Origin: JABWAN01 sp041918175
GTDB taxonomy: Bacteria; Zhuqueibacterota; Zhuqueibacteria; Zhuqueibacterales; Zhuqueibacteraceae
NCBI GenBank assembly: GCA_041918175.1
Contig: JAYRWE010000073.1
Coordinates: 109,335-173,334 of the forward strand
Direction: 5' to 3'
Length of the DNA stretch: 64,000 bases
In this document: in pieces, positions 16,062-25,501 of the stretch
How the letters are laid out: each line of letters begins with the position of its first letter
Numbering within the stretch: the first letter of the stretch is position 1
Notes under the pieces: model-generated
Database searches by the model: none
What the model was told of the DNA's origin: nothing
What the model saw: only the letters and a program-made list of their open reading frames with translations
Program-made: the position numbers and the translations under genes

Positions 16062-19000
16062 ATGGGCCGGCGGTTGTTGTTTGGAGTGTTGAACACTTTA
16101 TTGACGGTCACAGCAGTTTTTGCTTCATCACCTTCCAAAACCGCGCGCGATCAAAACGCGGCACACGTAGATTCATTGCGGCATACTTTGGGCCTGTCCG
16201 CGGACGTGACTTTGCAATGGCAAACGAGCACGAATGGCGTCGACACGCTCAAGCTCGTGGATAATTTCAATCGCAGTTATGTCGGCGATATGTGGAACTA
16301 TGATGCGCGCTATTGGGAAATCAAAGACGGCGAGTTGGTGTTAAACACGAACGCCACGCAAGAATGGCGCTATCTTGCGACGTTTGTGCCGATCTTCAAC
16401 AGCGGCGATCGCCAAATCGTTTCGGTGTCGTATCGTTGGGGCAAGAAAGCCGATGCCGTGGGCATTGGCGAGGGCGCGCATGCGTTAATGTTGGATAAAG
16501 CCACGAAGGACGCGAGCGGCTATTGGCTTTGGCGGCGCACCAATCAAGAGCGCGTGTTTCTGTATGCGATCAAAGACGGCAATTGGGAGTATTGGCCCGA
16601 CAGCTCGAAAGCATATGAGATCAAACAATCGCACACGCCTTTGCCCAAAGCCGGCGATGTGATCAATGCCGTGATTCGTAACGAGCTAACCGCGGTTTAT
16701 TTTGATTATTACATCAGCGGCCGTTGGGATGCAACGCTGCAAGACACCTCGCGCGAGTTCGGCAAGAACGTGCAATGGTACACCGGCGTATTCATTCACG
16801 GTGACAGTCTCAACAATCAAGTCGATGACTTCACCGTGCAGTGGATTCAGCGCGACGCGGTGGAACCCGGCCGCGTGACGGATTTGCGCGCGATTGACAG
16901 CACGAAGAACAGCGTGAAGTTAGAATGGACCATGACCGGCGACAATCAATTGCAGGGCAAAGCCGATCATCTGGAAATTCGTTATTCAACCGCACCGATC
17001 ACGCAGACCAATTTTGCCGCGGCCACACTTGCCGCGAATTTGCCTGTGCCCGCGCTTCCGGGAGTAAAGCAACAATTCGTTGTCACCGGTTTGCAATTAA
17101 GCACGAAGTATTATTTTGCGATGCGCGTCCATGATGAAGCCGACAACGCGAGCCTCGTGTCCAATGTTGCCAAAGCCAACACCAAAGCCGAGAGCATTGC
17201 GCAAGAGTTGAAGCTGGTGGGCGGCTGTGAGCAAACGGGCAGTGTCGGACAAGCCTTGCCCAACAAGATTGTCGCGCAGGTGTTGGATCAATATGGCCTC
17301 GGCTTGCGAGGCAAAGCCGTGAAGTTCGTTGTCACGCTTGGCAGCGGCAAAGTGCAAGACAAAGACAGCGTTTCCGTCAACACCGATGTGAATGGGCAAG
17401 CCGCGGTCATTTGGAAGCTTGGCTCTGCGCCCGGCACAAATAAAATCGCGATTCGCAGCACCGTTGTTTCCGGTTCGCCGTTGCAATGTCAAGCGCAGGC
17501 CTCGAATGGCAATGCCGCAAAGCTTGAACTCGCGCCGTGGTCGAACAACCTCTATCCGATCAATACGACGACGAACCTTCCCGCGGTCAAAGTGATGGAC
17601 GCGTTCGGCAACGGTGTGCCCAATCTTGACGTGCAATATCAAGTTGCCGTGGGCGGCGGAACGTTTGTAAATGGTCAACCGCCCGATCTGAAATCGCTCA
17701 CCGGAAAAACAGATGCGAACGGCGTCATACACGCCAGCTTCAACACCAGCGCGGCATACGGCGACACCTCGAAAATCATGATTCAGTTGCCCGCGAATGC
17801 CAACTTGCAAACTTCGTTGCGCGTGATTGCCGCAGCGCCGGAATCATTGCTCGCGGTGAGCGGCAATCAACAAAGCGCGCGGGTGGGAGAAACCTTGCCG
17901 CAGCCGTTGCGCGTGCGCATTCTCGACGCCACCGGCGCGCCCGCGAAGCAATATGCCGTCACGTTCAACGTCATTGCCGGCGGCGGAAAGATCGGCAACG
18001 ACGTCACTCAGCTTGAAGCGAAAACCAATGACGACGGCTACGCGCAAACGACGTTGAAACTCGGTGCGAACGCAGGTTTGAATCAAGTTCGCGTCGTGGC
18101 CAAGTTTAAAAATGTCGCGTTGAAAAATGCGCCGTTCACATTCAACGCCACGGCTTTTGTCATCAAACCGAGCGCAACGCTTTCGAGCATCAGCATCTCG
18201 CCCGCCTCCGGCGTGCCCGCGGATAGCGTGAGCGCCGCAACCGTGCTGCTCACGATTCGCGACGAGCAAGATGCGCTCATGCCCGGAAAAACCGTGCGCC
18301 TGCAAATTTCCGGCAGCGAGAATTATATTGAGCAACCGATTTTGCCCACGGATGCGCACGGCGAAACGATGATCAAGCTGCGTTCCACATTCGCGGAGTG
18401 GAAAACGATCAAAGCCTTCATCATGCCGGAGAATATCGCGCTGAAAGATTCCGTCAAAATTCGCTTTCTACAATTGGCGGCCACTCGCATGCGCAAAGCC
18501 GGCGGCGATGCGCAAATCGCGGAAATCAACACGCGCTTGAAAGATTCCGTGAGCGTGCAACTGCTCGACAAACTCGGCAATGTGCCCAAAGCCACGAGCG
18601 TCATTTTCAAAGTGATTGACGGTGATGGAAAAATTCTCGGGCCGTTTGTGGTCACGACGAACAGCAAAGGTCTCGCACGCGTCGCGTGGCAACTCGGCCC
18701 GCGCATTGGCAGCAACAAGCTCGAAGCGAGCGTCGCCGGTTTGCAAGGCTCGCCGTTGATCTTCACGGCTACCGGGACCCCGGTCTCCAGCGTTGAAGAA
18801 AACACCGCAGGACAACCGCAAACTTTTGCGTTGTATCAAAACACACCCAACCCGTTTAACCCGGAAACCGACATTCATTTCGAATTGGCCGAGCCTGCGG
18901 ACGTGACCATTGCATTGTTTGATTTGACCGGCAGAGCCGTCGGAACGATTCTGCAAACGAGCCTCCGTGCGGGCAAACATGCCGTGCGTTGGAACGGCAA

Positions 19001-19115
19001 AGACGAGCACGGCCGCGCTTTGGATTCCGGCGTGTATCTTTATCGCATGCACGCGCGTTATGGCCGCTCGCAAAAAGAGTTTGTCGCTTCTAAAAAGCTC
19101 ACGCTGTTGAAATGA
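16062..19115 (+). CDS. Large surface protein: LamG-like, FnIII and Ig-like repeats with Por-type sorting domain
   Basis: About 1017 residues. The ATG at 16062 (AGGAG 10 bases upstream) starts a signal peptide, MGRRLLFGVLNTLLTVTAVF. A concanavalin/LamG-like domain (about residues 65-260) is followed by a fibronectin type III domain (DLRAIDSTKNSVKLEW...). Four or so bacterial Ig-like (invasin Big_1) repeats come next, recognisable by phrases such as LRGKAVKFVVTLGSGKV and TDVNGQAAVIWKLG. The last 95 residues are a FlgD/Por-like sorting domain with NTPNPFNPET and SGVYLYRM. The protein is expected to be secreted to the surface, by type IX-like export or an equivalent system, and to act in adhesion or binding. 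It has its own terminator. Confidence 0.85.
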   Translation: MGRRLLFGVLNTLLTVTAVFASSPSKTARDQNAAHVDSLRHTLGLSADVTLQWQTSTNGVDTLKLVDNFNRSYVGDMWNYDARYWEIKDGELVLNTNATQEWRYLATFVPIFNSGDRQIVSVSYRWGKKADAVGIGEGAHALMLDKATKDASGYWLWRRTNQERVFLYAIKDGNWEYWPDSSKAYEIKQSHTPLPKAGDVINAVIRNELTAVYFDYYISGRWDATLQDTSREFGKNVQWYTGVFIHGDSLNNQVDDFTVQWIQRDAVEPGRVTDLRAIDSTKNSVKLEWTMTGDNQLQGKADHLEIRYSTAPITQTNFAAATLAANLPVPALPGVKQQFVVTGLQLSTKYYFAMRVHDEADNASLVSNVAKANTKAESIAQELKLVGGCEQTGSVGQALPNKIVAQVLDQYGLGLRGKAVKFVVTLGSGKVQDKDSVSVNTDVNGQAAVIWKLGSAPGTNKIAIRSTVVSGSPLQCQAQASNGNAAKLELAPWSNNLYPINTTTNLPAVKVMDAFGNGVPNLDVQYQVAVGGGTFVNGQPPDLKSLTGKTDANGVIHASFNTSAAYGDTSKIMIQLPANANLQTSLRVIAAAPESLLAVSGNQQSARVGETLPQPLRVRILDATGAPAKQYAVTFNVIAGGGKIGNDVTQLEAKTNDDGYAQTTLKLGANAGLNQVRVVAKFKNVALKNAPFTFNATAFVIKPSATLSSISISPASGVPADSVSAATVLLTIRDEQDALMPGKTVRLQISGSENYIEQPILPTDAHGETMIKLRSTFAEWKTIKAFIMPENIALKDSVKIRFLQLAATRMRKAGGDAQIAEINTRLKDSVSVQLLDKLGNVPKATSVIFKVIDGDGKILGPFVVTTNSKGLARVAWQLGPRIGSNKLEASVAGLQGSPLIFTATGTPVSSVEENTAGQPQTFALYQNTPNPFNPETDIHFELAEPADVTIALFDLTGRAVGTILQTSLRAGKHAVRWNGKDEHGRALDSGVYLYRMHARYGRSQKEFVASKKLTLLK

Positions 19116-19160
19116 TTTTGAAAATAGCTGTACCTTTACATATATCGTAGTAGCATGCGC

Positions 19161-19193
19161 GAAACTCGAAGCTCGTCTTCGAGTTTCGTGTTT
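19161..19193 (+). terminator. Rho-independent terminator of the surface protein gene
   Basis: A perfect 11-bp stem, GAAACTCGAAG/CTTCGAGTTTC with loop CTCGT, is followed by GTGTTTT. It lies 46 bases after the stop codon at 19115. Confidence 0.8.
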
Positions 19194-19210
19194 TAAGCCC
19201 GGCTTTTTTT

Positions 19211-19300
19211 GTCTTGTCGCTGCTTCACCGAGGGTTCTTCTTCGCTTGTTTCTCTAGGTGGCCTTTTCAAAGCAGAGTGGCTTCAAAGCGACGGCATCCC
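19211..19300 (+). repeat. Dispersed repeat family B, copy 2
   Basis: The copy runs from GTCTTGTCGCTGCTTCACCG through TTCGCTTGTTTC to GGCTTCAAAGCGACGGCATC. Its 5' end is closest to the copy at 63717-63795 (read in reverse) and its 3' end is closest to the copy at 46891-46977. The terminal GTCGCT/AGCGAC inverted repeat is intact. The 300 bases between this repeat and the aminotransferase gene hold nothing recognised. Confidence 0.65.
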
Positions 19301-19693
19301 ACCGCCACGCAATGTGCTCCAGCATACTTTCGCAGCCTCGTCATAGCATTTGCCTTTCGATTTTTGATTGAGTATGTTTCGCCCGCGAAAATCACCCGGC
19401 GTGATCTCCCCTAGGTTGTAATTTCCTTTCTGCTTTCATCAGGCGGCAGAGTCGCAACCAAAAGATTTTCTGGATGCGGATTCCACTCTATTCATAAAAT
19501 CCGCTTACAGAAAAGTTTTTGCTTTTCAGTGTGAGCTTTTGATCCGAGTGCGACCCCCAAAAAACTCTTAGAATTTTATTCTAACTTTGAGCACTGCTCT
19601 GCTGCAACGCAGTTGCTCGTTTTGCCACGTGTTCAATTAGCATGCGCCTCCGGCGCGGAAACGAACAAACCTCTTACTTCGGAGGAAGTCGCC

Positions 19694-20986
19694 ATGTCTA
19701 CTCGTCGTGAATTTCTCGGCGCCCTCGGCCGCACTACTTTTGCCGCCGCAGCGCTTGATCCCATGCGAGCCGTGCGCGCGCTCGAAGCGTTTGCACAAAC
19801 GCCCGGCTCGCCCGAAGAAGTCGCGAGCAATGAAGAATTGTGGTTCGAAGTGCAGCAAGCTTTCACGGTCGATCGCAGCTTGATCAACCTCAACAACGGC
19901 GGCGTCAGCCCCTCGCCCGCAATTGTGCAAAACGCGATGAAGCGCCATCTTGATTTCTCCAACACCGCGCCGGTTTATACCATGTGGCAAATTCTTGAGC
20001 CGCAGCGCGAAGGCGTGCGCCGCGAGTTGGCGAAAACGTTTGGTTGCTCGCCCGAAGAAATGGCGCTCACGCGCAACGCTTCGGAGAGTTTGCAGATTTG
20101 CCAACTCGGCTTCGATCTCAAACCCGGCGACGAAGTCTTGACCACCACGCAAGATTATCCGCGCATGATCACCACCTGGCAACAACGCGAGCGTCGCGAC
20201 GGCATTAAGCTCAAACAATTTTCCATACCCGTGCCGTGCGAAGATCCCGGCCAGGTCGTTTCTTTGTTTGAAAAAAATATCACGCCGAAGACCAAACTCA
20301 TTCTCATGTGCCACATGATCAATCTCACCGGACAAATCTTGCCGGTGAAACAAGTCGTGCACATGGCACGCGCGAAAGGAATTCCTGTGATCGTCGATGG
20401 CGCGCATGCGTTCGCGCATTTCGATTTCACGCACGCGGATTTGGATTGCGACTATTACGCGACGAGCTTGCACAAATGGCTGTTCGCGCCGCACGGCACG
20501 GGCATGCTCTATGTGCGCCAAGACAAGATCGCAAAGCTTTGGCCCATGATGGCCGCGCCCGAGCCGATGGACAACAATATCCGCAAGTTCGAAGAGATCG
20601 GCACGCACCCCGCGGCTAACTATCTCGCCATTGCCGAAGCGCTCACGTTTCATCACGGCATCGGCGCAAAACGCAAAACCGCGCGCATGACCTATTTGCG
20701 CGATCGCTGGGCCACGCGCCTCATGCAAAACGACCGCATCAAACTCAACACGAGCCTCAAGCCGGGCCTTGCGTGCGGCCTCGCGAATGTGCAAATGCAA
20801 GGCATCGACTCCGTTGCGTTGGGGAGCCACTTGTGGAGCAAACATCGCATCATCGTGACGCCGATCAAACATGCAGAGTTCGAAGGCCTGCGCATCACGC
20901 CGAATGTTTATACGACATTGGAAGAGATTGACCGCTTCGCCGAGGTGATGGAAGACGTGCTGAAGAACGGCTTGCCGAAGACGTGA
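19694..20986 (+). CDS. Tat-exported class V aminotransferase (isopenicillin N epimerase-like)
   Basis: A 430-residue PLP enzyme of the class V fold (type I). The N-terminus MSTRREFLGALGRTTFAAAA is a twin-arginine signal peptide with an RREFLG motif, so a folded, PLP-loaded protein is probably exported. LINLNNGGVSPSP matches the substrate-binding start of isopenicillin N epimerase-like enzymes, TRNASESLQICQLG is the cofactor-phosphate region, DGAHAFAHFDF holds the PLP-pyridine Asp, and ATSLHKWLFAPHG holds the Schiff-base Lys near residue 261. GGAGGA seven bases before the ATG decides the start, not the upstream TTG at 19613. The reaction could be epimerase, desulfurase or lyase; the substrate is unknown. 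Confidence 0.88.
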   Translation: MSTRREFLGALGRTTFAAAALDPMRAVRALEAFAQTPGSPEEVASNEELWFEVQQAFTVDRSLINLNNGGVSPSPAIVQNAMKRHLDFSNTAPVYTMWQILEPQREGVRRELAKTFGCSPEEMALTRNASESLQICQLGFDLKPGDEVLTTTQDYPRMITTWQQRERRDGIKLKQFSIPVPCEDPGQVVSLFEKNITPKTKLILMCHMINLTGQILPVKQVVHMARAKGIPVIVDGAHAFAHFDFTHADLDCDYYATSLHKWLFAPHGTGMLYVRQDKIAKLWPMMAAPEPMDNNIRKFEEIGTHPAANYLAIAEALTFHHGIGAKRKTARMTYLRDRWATRLMQNDRIKLNTSLKPGLACGLANVQMQGIDSVALGSHLWSKHRIIVTPIKHAEFEGLRITPNVYTTLEEIDRFAEVMEDVLKNGLPKT

Positions 20987-21067
20987 GGTATCTTACCTTC
21001 TCGAAAACCATCATAAGCAGTACCGTGTTCGAAAAGCTATAGAAGCGAACTTTGAATAGAAGGTCCC

Positions 21068-23707
21068 ATGCGTAATCAATACGACATTATAGTGGAGTTG
21101 ACCTCCCAGACGATTTCTGATCTTGATCGTGTCAGAAGGCTAAATGACTTCGCGTATGAATTGGGATGGCAACCGAGTGATCGAGTCGTGGTTCCAGCTG
21201 TAGAAAATTTCGCTAATGCGCATCTCTTGATTGAGCATGGCTTGGAAAATACGGCTGTCATCACCTTTTTTAGAAGTCCAAGGCGTTTCACCGATTTGGA
21301 TTATGCCGAAAAGAAGCGCCTTCTAAATATTTCATACAACAATCTGGTCGACTGGCACATTCAAATTCAAGTTGACGAGGTTGTTTTTGTTTTCAACCGC
21401 ACGGATCCCCCCCGTATCGTCGAAAAATTCAACATTTCGCGAGACAATTTTGACCGGCTACGCAGCCAAGCATTCGAACAGGTTACAGGAAAGAGGCCCA
21501 ACCCCAATTTACCTGCGTTGGACGAAGCGCTCATCGAGACGATCTCCTATTGGAAACGAAACCTGTCCGTAGAAATGGGATATGAAATTACAAATGAAAA
21601 GCTCTCGGCTCTTTTCAACGCCATTATTTTCGTTCGAGCAGCCGAAGATCATCATCGACGTTTTCACCCTAGTGCTTCGCGGGCATTGTTGGAATCCTGG
21701 CAAAGCACTGGCAGTTCTTCCTTGCCTCTGCGTGAAATAATTTTGCAGAATTTGGAACGCTTTACCGAGGAGAAACCGCCCGAATATCTGATTAACGCCG
21801 AGCTGCTGCGTCATTTCGACGACCTGGAGAGACAAACCACTTATGCGCTCCTTTCCGACTTTTATCTCAACAAATACGCGCCCTACGAATACGATTTTTC
21901 ACTCATGTCTAAACATGCTTTGAGCCGTATTTATGAGCATTATGTTTCTATTCTGCGCTTGGAAAAAACTCCAGGAGAAACTCTGTCTCTTTTTCCAAAG
22001 CTCCCCGAAGAAGAACGGGAGAAAGCATATGGAAGCGTATATACTCCGCAATTTATCGCGCGCTTCTTTGCGAGGTACTTACGCGAGCAAATGCCGCCCA
22101 TGGCTTATAAACGTTTACGAGCCACAGACCCGGCATGTGGCTCGGGGATTTTTTTGAGAACCTTGATAGAGCTTCAATGCGATCCAACACAGGAGGGGTT
22201 AACAACCGAAATGATAAAAACAGCCTTTACAAATGTTGATGGGATTGATGTTGATGAGAATGCTTGCCAAGCCACACGCCTTTCACTTTCACTTCTGCAT
22301 CTGGTGCTAACCAATCACCTCCCAAAAACTTTGAATGTGCTTTCCACGGAAGCCCTCACATATTTTCAGGATCATCCTGAGCTTAAAGATTCATACGATG
22401 CCGTTATCGCTAATCCGCCATTTGTTGCTTGGGATGCGCAGAGTGCGATAATGCGAGAGCGCGTCACAAATTTTATGCGTGGAATTGCTCAAGGTAGAAT
22501 CGACCTCTATCTGGCATTTCTTCGCATCGGCTTGGAGATGCTAAAGCCAGGAGGTTATGGTTTATTCGTGCTGCCTCACAGCTTTTTGTTGGGAGAAAAC
22601 GCCCGCGGCTTACGCCGCCTCATCGCGCAAACAAGCTGGATTCGTTGCCTAGCGGATGTCTCTGCAATTCGAATTTTTGGGGAGAGTGGCTCATATGTCA
22701 TTCTTTTGATCTTTCAAAAGAAACCCTTCGAAATCCAGAAAGCTCCTCCGGCAATGATCATAAAGTGTCAAGATTCGGTGGGCGAGGCTCTACAACAAGC
22801 ATTACTGGGCCGTCGTATGGAAACAAATTACTATAGCATATACGATGTGGCACAAGAGGTGTTTGATGAAACGAACTGGTTAATACTACCTCCTATGACA
22901 TCGGCGATTAAGCGTAAATTGAAACTGCTACCAACGATCGGTGATTTTTTACACATTCACCAGGGTCTCATTACGGGTGCAGATCCAATCTTCATTGTTT
23001 CGGAGAAACAAATTCCAAAAGGCGAGGAAGCTCTTTATGTTCCCTTTTTACATGATAGGGAGATGAAAGCTTACATTGTTCCAGAGAAAACGTCGCGTTA
23101 TGTTTTTTATCCTTTTGTGAACGGCCACAAAATAGAAGAGAGCGCGTTAAGCAAAAAGTTTAAAAAAACTTGGGAATATCTGCTCATGCACAAGAAAAAA
23201 CTCGCGGCAAGAAAGCCGGTGCTTCAAGGTCAAATTCCTTGGTGGCAACCCGTGCGTCCACGACAGCCAGAGCATATGATGCGTTCCAAAATTATCAGCC
23301 CACATTTGGTCTTGGTCCCGCGCTTCTCACTTGATCGCAAAGGTCAATATGCTATCTCTCGTTCTCCGTTGCTTTACTCTAAACAAACTGGCGTCGAAGA
23401 TGACCTCTTACGCTATTTTATCGCAATCCTTAATTCGAGTGTTTGTTATTGGTACATTGCTTCGCATTCACATGCCTATCGTGGTGGATACGTTATGCTA
23501 GAACCAAAGTCTCTCAAGCTCACACCGGTCCCTGACCCAACCCAAATTCCGCATCGAACAATGCGTCGATTACTGGGGCTGGTCGATAAACGGTTATCCG
23601 GCTCAAACAAGGACTCTTTGGCGATTGAAAAACAGATTGACAACCTTGTTGCCGAACTATATGGATTGACACACGAAGAACGTCTCGCATTGGGAATGGA
23701 GGTTTAA
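21068..23707 (+). CDS. N6-adenine DNA methyltransferase, type IIG/Eco57I-like
   Basis: An 879-residue protein. The SAM-binding motif DPACGSGIFLRTLIE starts at about residue 354, and the catalytic motif NPPF is at residues 449-452 in VIANPPFVAWDAQS, marking an N6-adenine (gamma-class) methyltransferase. The region after about residue 600 (for example HIHQGLITGADPIF) resembles a target-recognition domain. The first 300 residues precede the methyltransferase and could hold a nuclease or a helical interaction domain, but no clear PD-(D/E)XK motif was located. Base composition is more AT-rich than in neighbouring genes, suggesting transfer. The next gene begins two bases after the stop, so the two form an operon. 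Confidence 0.85.
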   Translation: MRNQYDIIVELTSQTISDLDRVRRLNDFAYELGWQPSDRVVVPAVENFANAHLLIEHGLENTAVITFFRSPRRFTDLDYAEKKRLLNISYNNLVDWHIQIQVDEVVFVFNRTDPPRIVEKFNISRDNFDRLRSQAFEQVTGKRPNPNLPALDEALIETISYWKRNLSVEMGYEITNEKLSALFNAIIFVRAAEDHHRRFHPSASRALLESWQSTGSSSLPLREIILQNLERFTEEKPPEYLINAELLRHFDDLERQTTYALLSDFYLNKYAPYEYDFSLMSKHALSRIYEHYVSILRLEKTPGETLSLFPKLPEEEREKAYGSVYTPQFIARFFARYLREQMPPMAYKRLRATDPACGSGIFLRTLIELQCDPTQEGLTTEMIKTAFTNVDGIDVDENACQATRLSLSLLHLVLTNHLPKTLNVLSTEALTYFQDHPELKDSYDAVIANPPFVAWDAQSAIMRERVTNFMRGIAQGRIDLYLAFLRIGLEMLKPGGYGLFVLPHSFLLGENARGLRRLIAQTSWIRCLADVSAIRIFGESGSYVILLIFQKKPFEIQKAPPAMIIKCQDSVGEALQQALLGRRMETNYYSIYDVAQEVFDETNWLILPPMTSAIKRKLKLLPTIGDFLHIHQGLITGADPIFIVSEKQIPKGEEALYVPFLHDREMKAYIVPEKTSRYVFYPFVNGHKIEESALSKKFKKTWEYLLMHKKKLAARKPVLQGQIPWWQPVRPRQPEHMMRSKIISPHLVLVPRFSLDRKGQYAISRSPLLYSKQTGVEDDLLRYFIAILNSSVCYWYIASHSHAYRGGYVMLEPKSLKLTPVPDPTQIPHRTMRRLLGLVDKRLSGSNKDSLAIEKQIDNLVAELYGLTHEERLALGMEV

Positions 23708-23709
23708 TC

Positions 23710-24285
23710 ATGTATGTAATTTTGTCGCCTATTAGGAAACTGCCTTCACGAGGAGACGAAATCAGAAAGCTTTTGCAACCGATAGCAAAACATGAAGACG
23801 GCCCAGCGTGGCAACCCATTGCGAGTTCGCGAGAATATATTATCGGAACTCACGACGGCTCGCCCTCGCAGAGCAATTATCGCGATTGGCGGTTTTCTAC
23901 CTATGTACCTCAAATTCATGCGAGCTATTTTGAGTTTTGGAAAAAAACTTTTGTCGACAAAAAAGAGATTTGGTACCTGGACAGAGCCTATCTCCACATT
24001 TATCGAATAAATCTTCTTACGCGGGGAGAAGAAGAGTTCCTGGCGCTCCACTGCGATCCCAACGAATCGCAAGAAGCTGAACATGTTTTATATAAAAGGG
24101 GTCCACATTTGCATATCAAAGTTGCACAAAAGCCGATACCTCATGCTCACATTGCGCTTAATCTAGGCCATCTGAAAGAAGTGCTCGGCTCTGTCGAAGC
24201 ACTATCAAAAGCCATGAAAATGGGAGTTCAGATGTTGCGGGAGGAAATACTCGATGCCATGTCACGCGAAATGAATCAGCAGTAA
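23710..24285 (+). CDS. Unknown protein coupled to the DNA methyltransferase
   Basis: A 191-residue protein starting two bases after the methyltransferase stop, clearly translationally linked. No family is recognised with certainty. A His-rich stretch, KRGPHLHIKVAQKPIPHAHI, near residues 128-147 has HxH and HAH pairs that could bind metal. The N-terminal part, with SREYIIGTHDGSPS and a SNYRDWRFSTYVPQ segment, looks globular. Its AT-rich composition matches the methyltransferase, so they probably moved together. It might be the restriction or specificity accessory of the system; this is inference only. Confidence 0.75.
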   Translation: MYVILSPIRKLPSRGDEIRKLLQPIAKHEDGPAWQPIASSREYIIGTHDGSPSQSNYRDWRFSTYVPQIHASYFEFWKKTFVDKKEIWYLDRAYLHIYRINLLTRGEEEFLALHCDPNESQEAEHVLYKRGPHLHIKVAQKPIPHAHIALNLGHLKEVLGSVEALSKAMKMGVQMLREEILDAMSREMNQQ

Positions 24286-24354
24286 TTGCGGGGCATCTTT
24301 TCTATATGATAGCGGCAAAATTGAGAAGCAATGAGTTTGATATTCGTCATAAAC

Positions 24355-25104
24355 ATGTCCTTCAAAGATCACTTCTCCACGCAAGCCACGGACTACGCGA
24401 AGTATCGCCCCACTTATCCCGCAGCACTCTTTACTTATCTTGCCGAGCAAGTTCCCGAGCATCAACTCGCATGGGATTGCGGCACGGGCAATGGCCAAGC
24501 GGCGTTGAGTCTCACGCCGCACTTTGAAAAAGTGATCGCGACTGATCCGAGCGCAAAGCAGATTGCGCAAGCAACGCCACATGCGAAGATCGAGTATCGT
24601 GTCGCCTCCGCGGAGCATACCGACCTCGTTTCGCATGCGATCGATCTCATCACCGTCGCGCAAGCTCTGCATTGGTTTGATTTTGAAAAATTTTATACGG
24701 AAGTACGGCGCGTGCTCAAGCCGCATGGCGTGCTCGCGGTGTGGTGTTATACTTTGTTTGAAAGCGAGCCGCGCGTTGATGTGATTCTCAACGAATTTTA
24801 TTTCGACATCGTTGGCCCATATTGGCCGCCGGAAAGAAAGCTGCTCGAAAACAATTACGCCGACATTCCTTTTCCATTGCGGCAAATCAACGCGCCGCGT
24901 TTTTATATGGAAAAGGAGTGGAGCTTAGAGGAATTGCTCGGCTATCTCGGAACGTGGTCTGCGGTGCAACGGTTCATCGCGCAACACGGCGAAGATCCGC
25001 GGGAGTTAATTCGTGCGCGCCTGGCTGAAGCCTGGGGTGAGGCTTCAAAAACGAAGCTAATCAAATGGCCGCTGCATTTGAAGGTGGGCACCATTCGCGT
25101 TTGA
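24355..25104 (+). CDS. Class I SAM-dependent methyltransferase
   Basis: A 249-residue protein with SAM motif I LAWDCGTGNGQAAL, motif II VIATDPSAKQI, and a VAQALHWFDFEKFY post-motif typical of the type 11 family with the N-terminal DYAKYRPTYP signature. This group includes trans-aconitate methyltransferase-like and other small-molecule enzymes; the substrate is unknown. An in-frame ATG at 24331 would add eight residues, but the homologous start MSFKDHFS favours 24355. GC-rich codon use returns here after the AT-rich restriction genes. Confidence 0.85.
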   Translation: MSFKDHFSTQATDYAKYRPTYPAALFTYLAEQVPEHQLAWDCGTGNGQAALSLTPHFEKVIATDPSAKQIAQATPHAKIEYRVASAEHTDLVSHAIDLITVAQALHWFDFEKFYTEVRRVLKPHGVLAVWCYTLFESEPRVDVILNEFYFDIVGPYWPPERKLLENNYADIPFPLRQINAPRFYMEKEWSLEELLGYLGTWSAVQRFIAQHGEDPRELIRARLAEAWGEASKTKLIKWPLHLKVGTIRV

Positions 25105-25187
25105 TTTCCTATGCTGATGGCAATTCCGGTTTTATGTTGTTTGGTGTGGGTCATTGCAAGACAATGACACTATGGTGGCAACCATAC

Positions 25188-25439
25188 GCCGAAGGCGTTA
25201 CAGACCTCAGCCCAGGGTGCCCAGCTTCTGGGCACCCTGGGTCCAACAACGCCCAACCCAACGAACACCGAAGGTGTTCAACAAAAATGGCTTGTAGACA
25301 AAAATGCGTAGCGAAAATGAACGATTGACCGGCGGCCGCGCCCTCTTTTGTTGAACTCTTTCAGAGTTCTGTTGAGCATGGTTGTTTCCCGAGGGTGCGC
25401 TGCGCGACCCTCGGCTTTGCTGTTGAACGCCTTCGGCGT
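25188..25439. repeat. Array of six different hairpins in non-coding DNA
   Basis: Six short palindromes follow one another: CGCCGAAGGCG (25188), CCCAGGGTGCCCAG/CTGGGCACCCTGGG (25211-25241, perfect 14-bp stem), AACACCGAAGGTGTT (25264), GAACTCTTTCAGAGTTC (25353), CGAGGGTGCGC/GCGCGACCCTCG (25390-25413) and CGCCTTCGGCG (25429). No coding frame spans them. The segment may be a structured transcript, a mobile hairpin element or a mosaic of element remnants between the methyltransferase and the Rof-like gene. Confidence 0.6.
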
Positions 25440-25501
25440 ATTCATGCTGCCCACACTGAACAACATAGAACCGCAATTCCCTTTTCGCGGGAGTATTTCT
25501 T

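Noticed and set aside
19637..20872. 411-codon minus-strand frame antisense to the class V aminotransferase
   Set aside because: It is the shadow of a convincing PLP enzyme and has no recognisable motif, signal or ribosome-binding site.
25188..25439. CRISPR-like array
   Set aside because: The palindromes differ from one another in sequence and spacing; there are no direct repeats of constant length and no cas genes.
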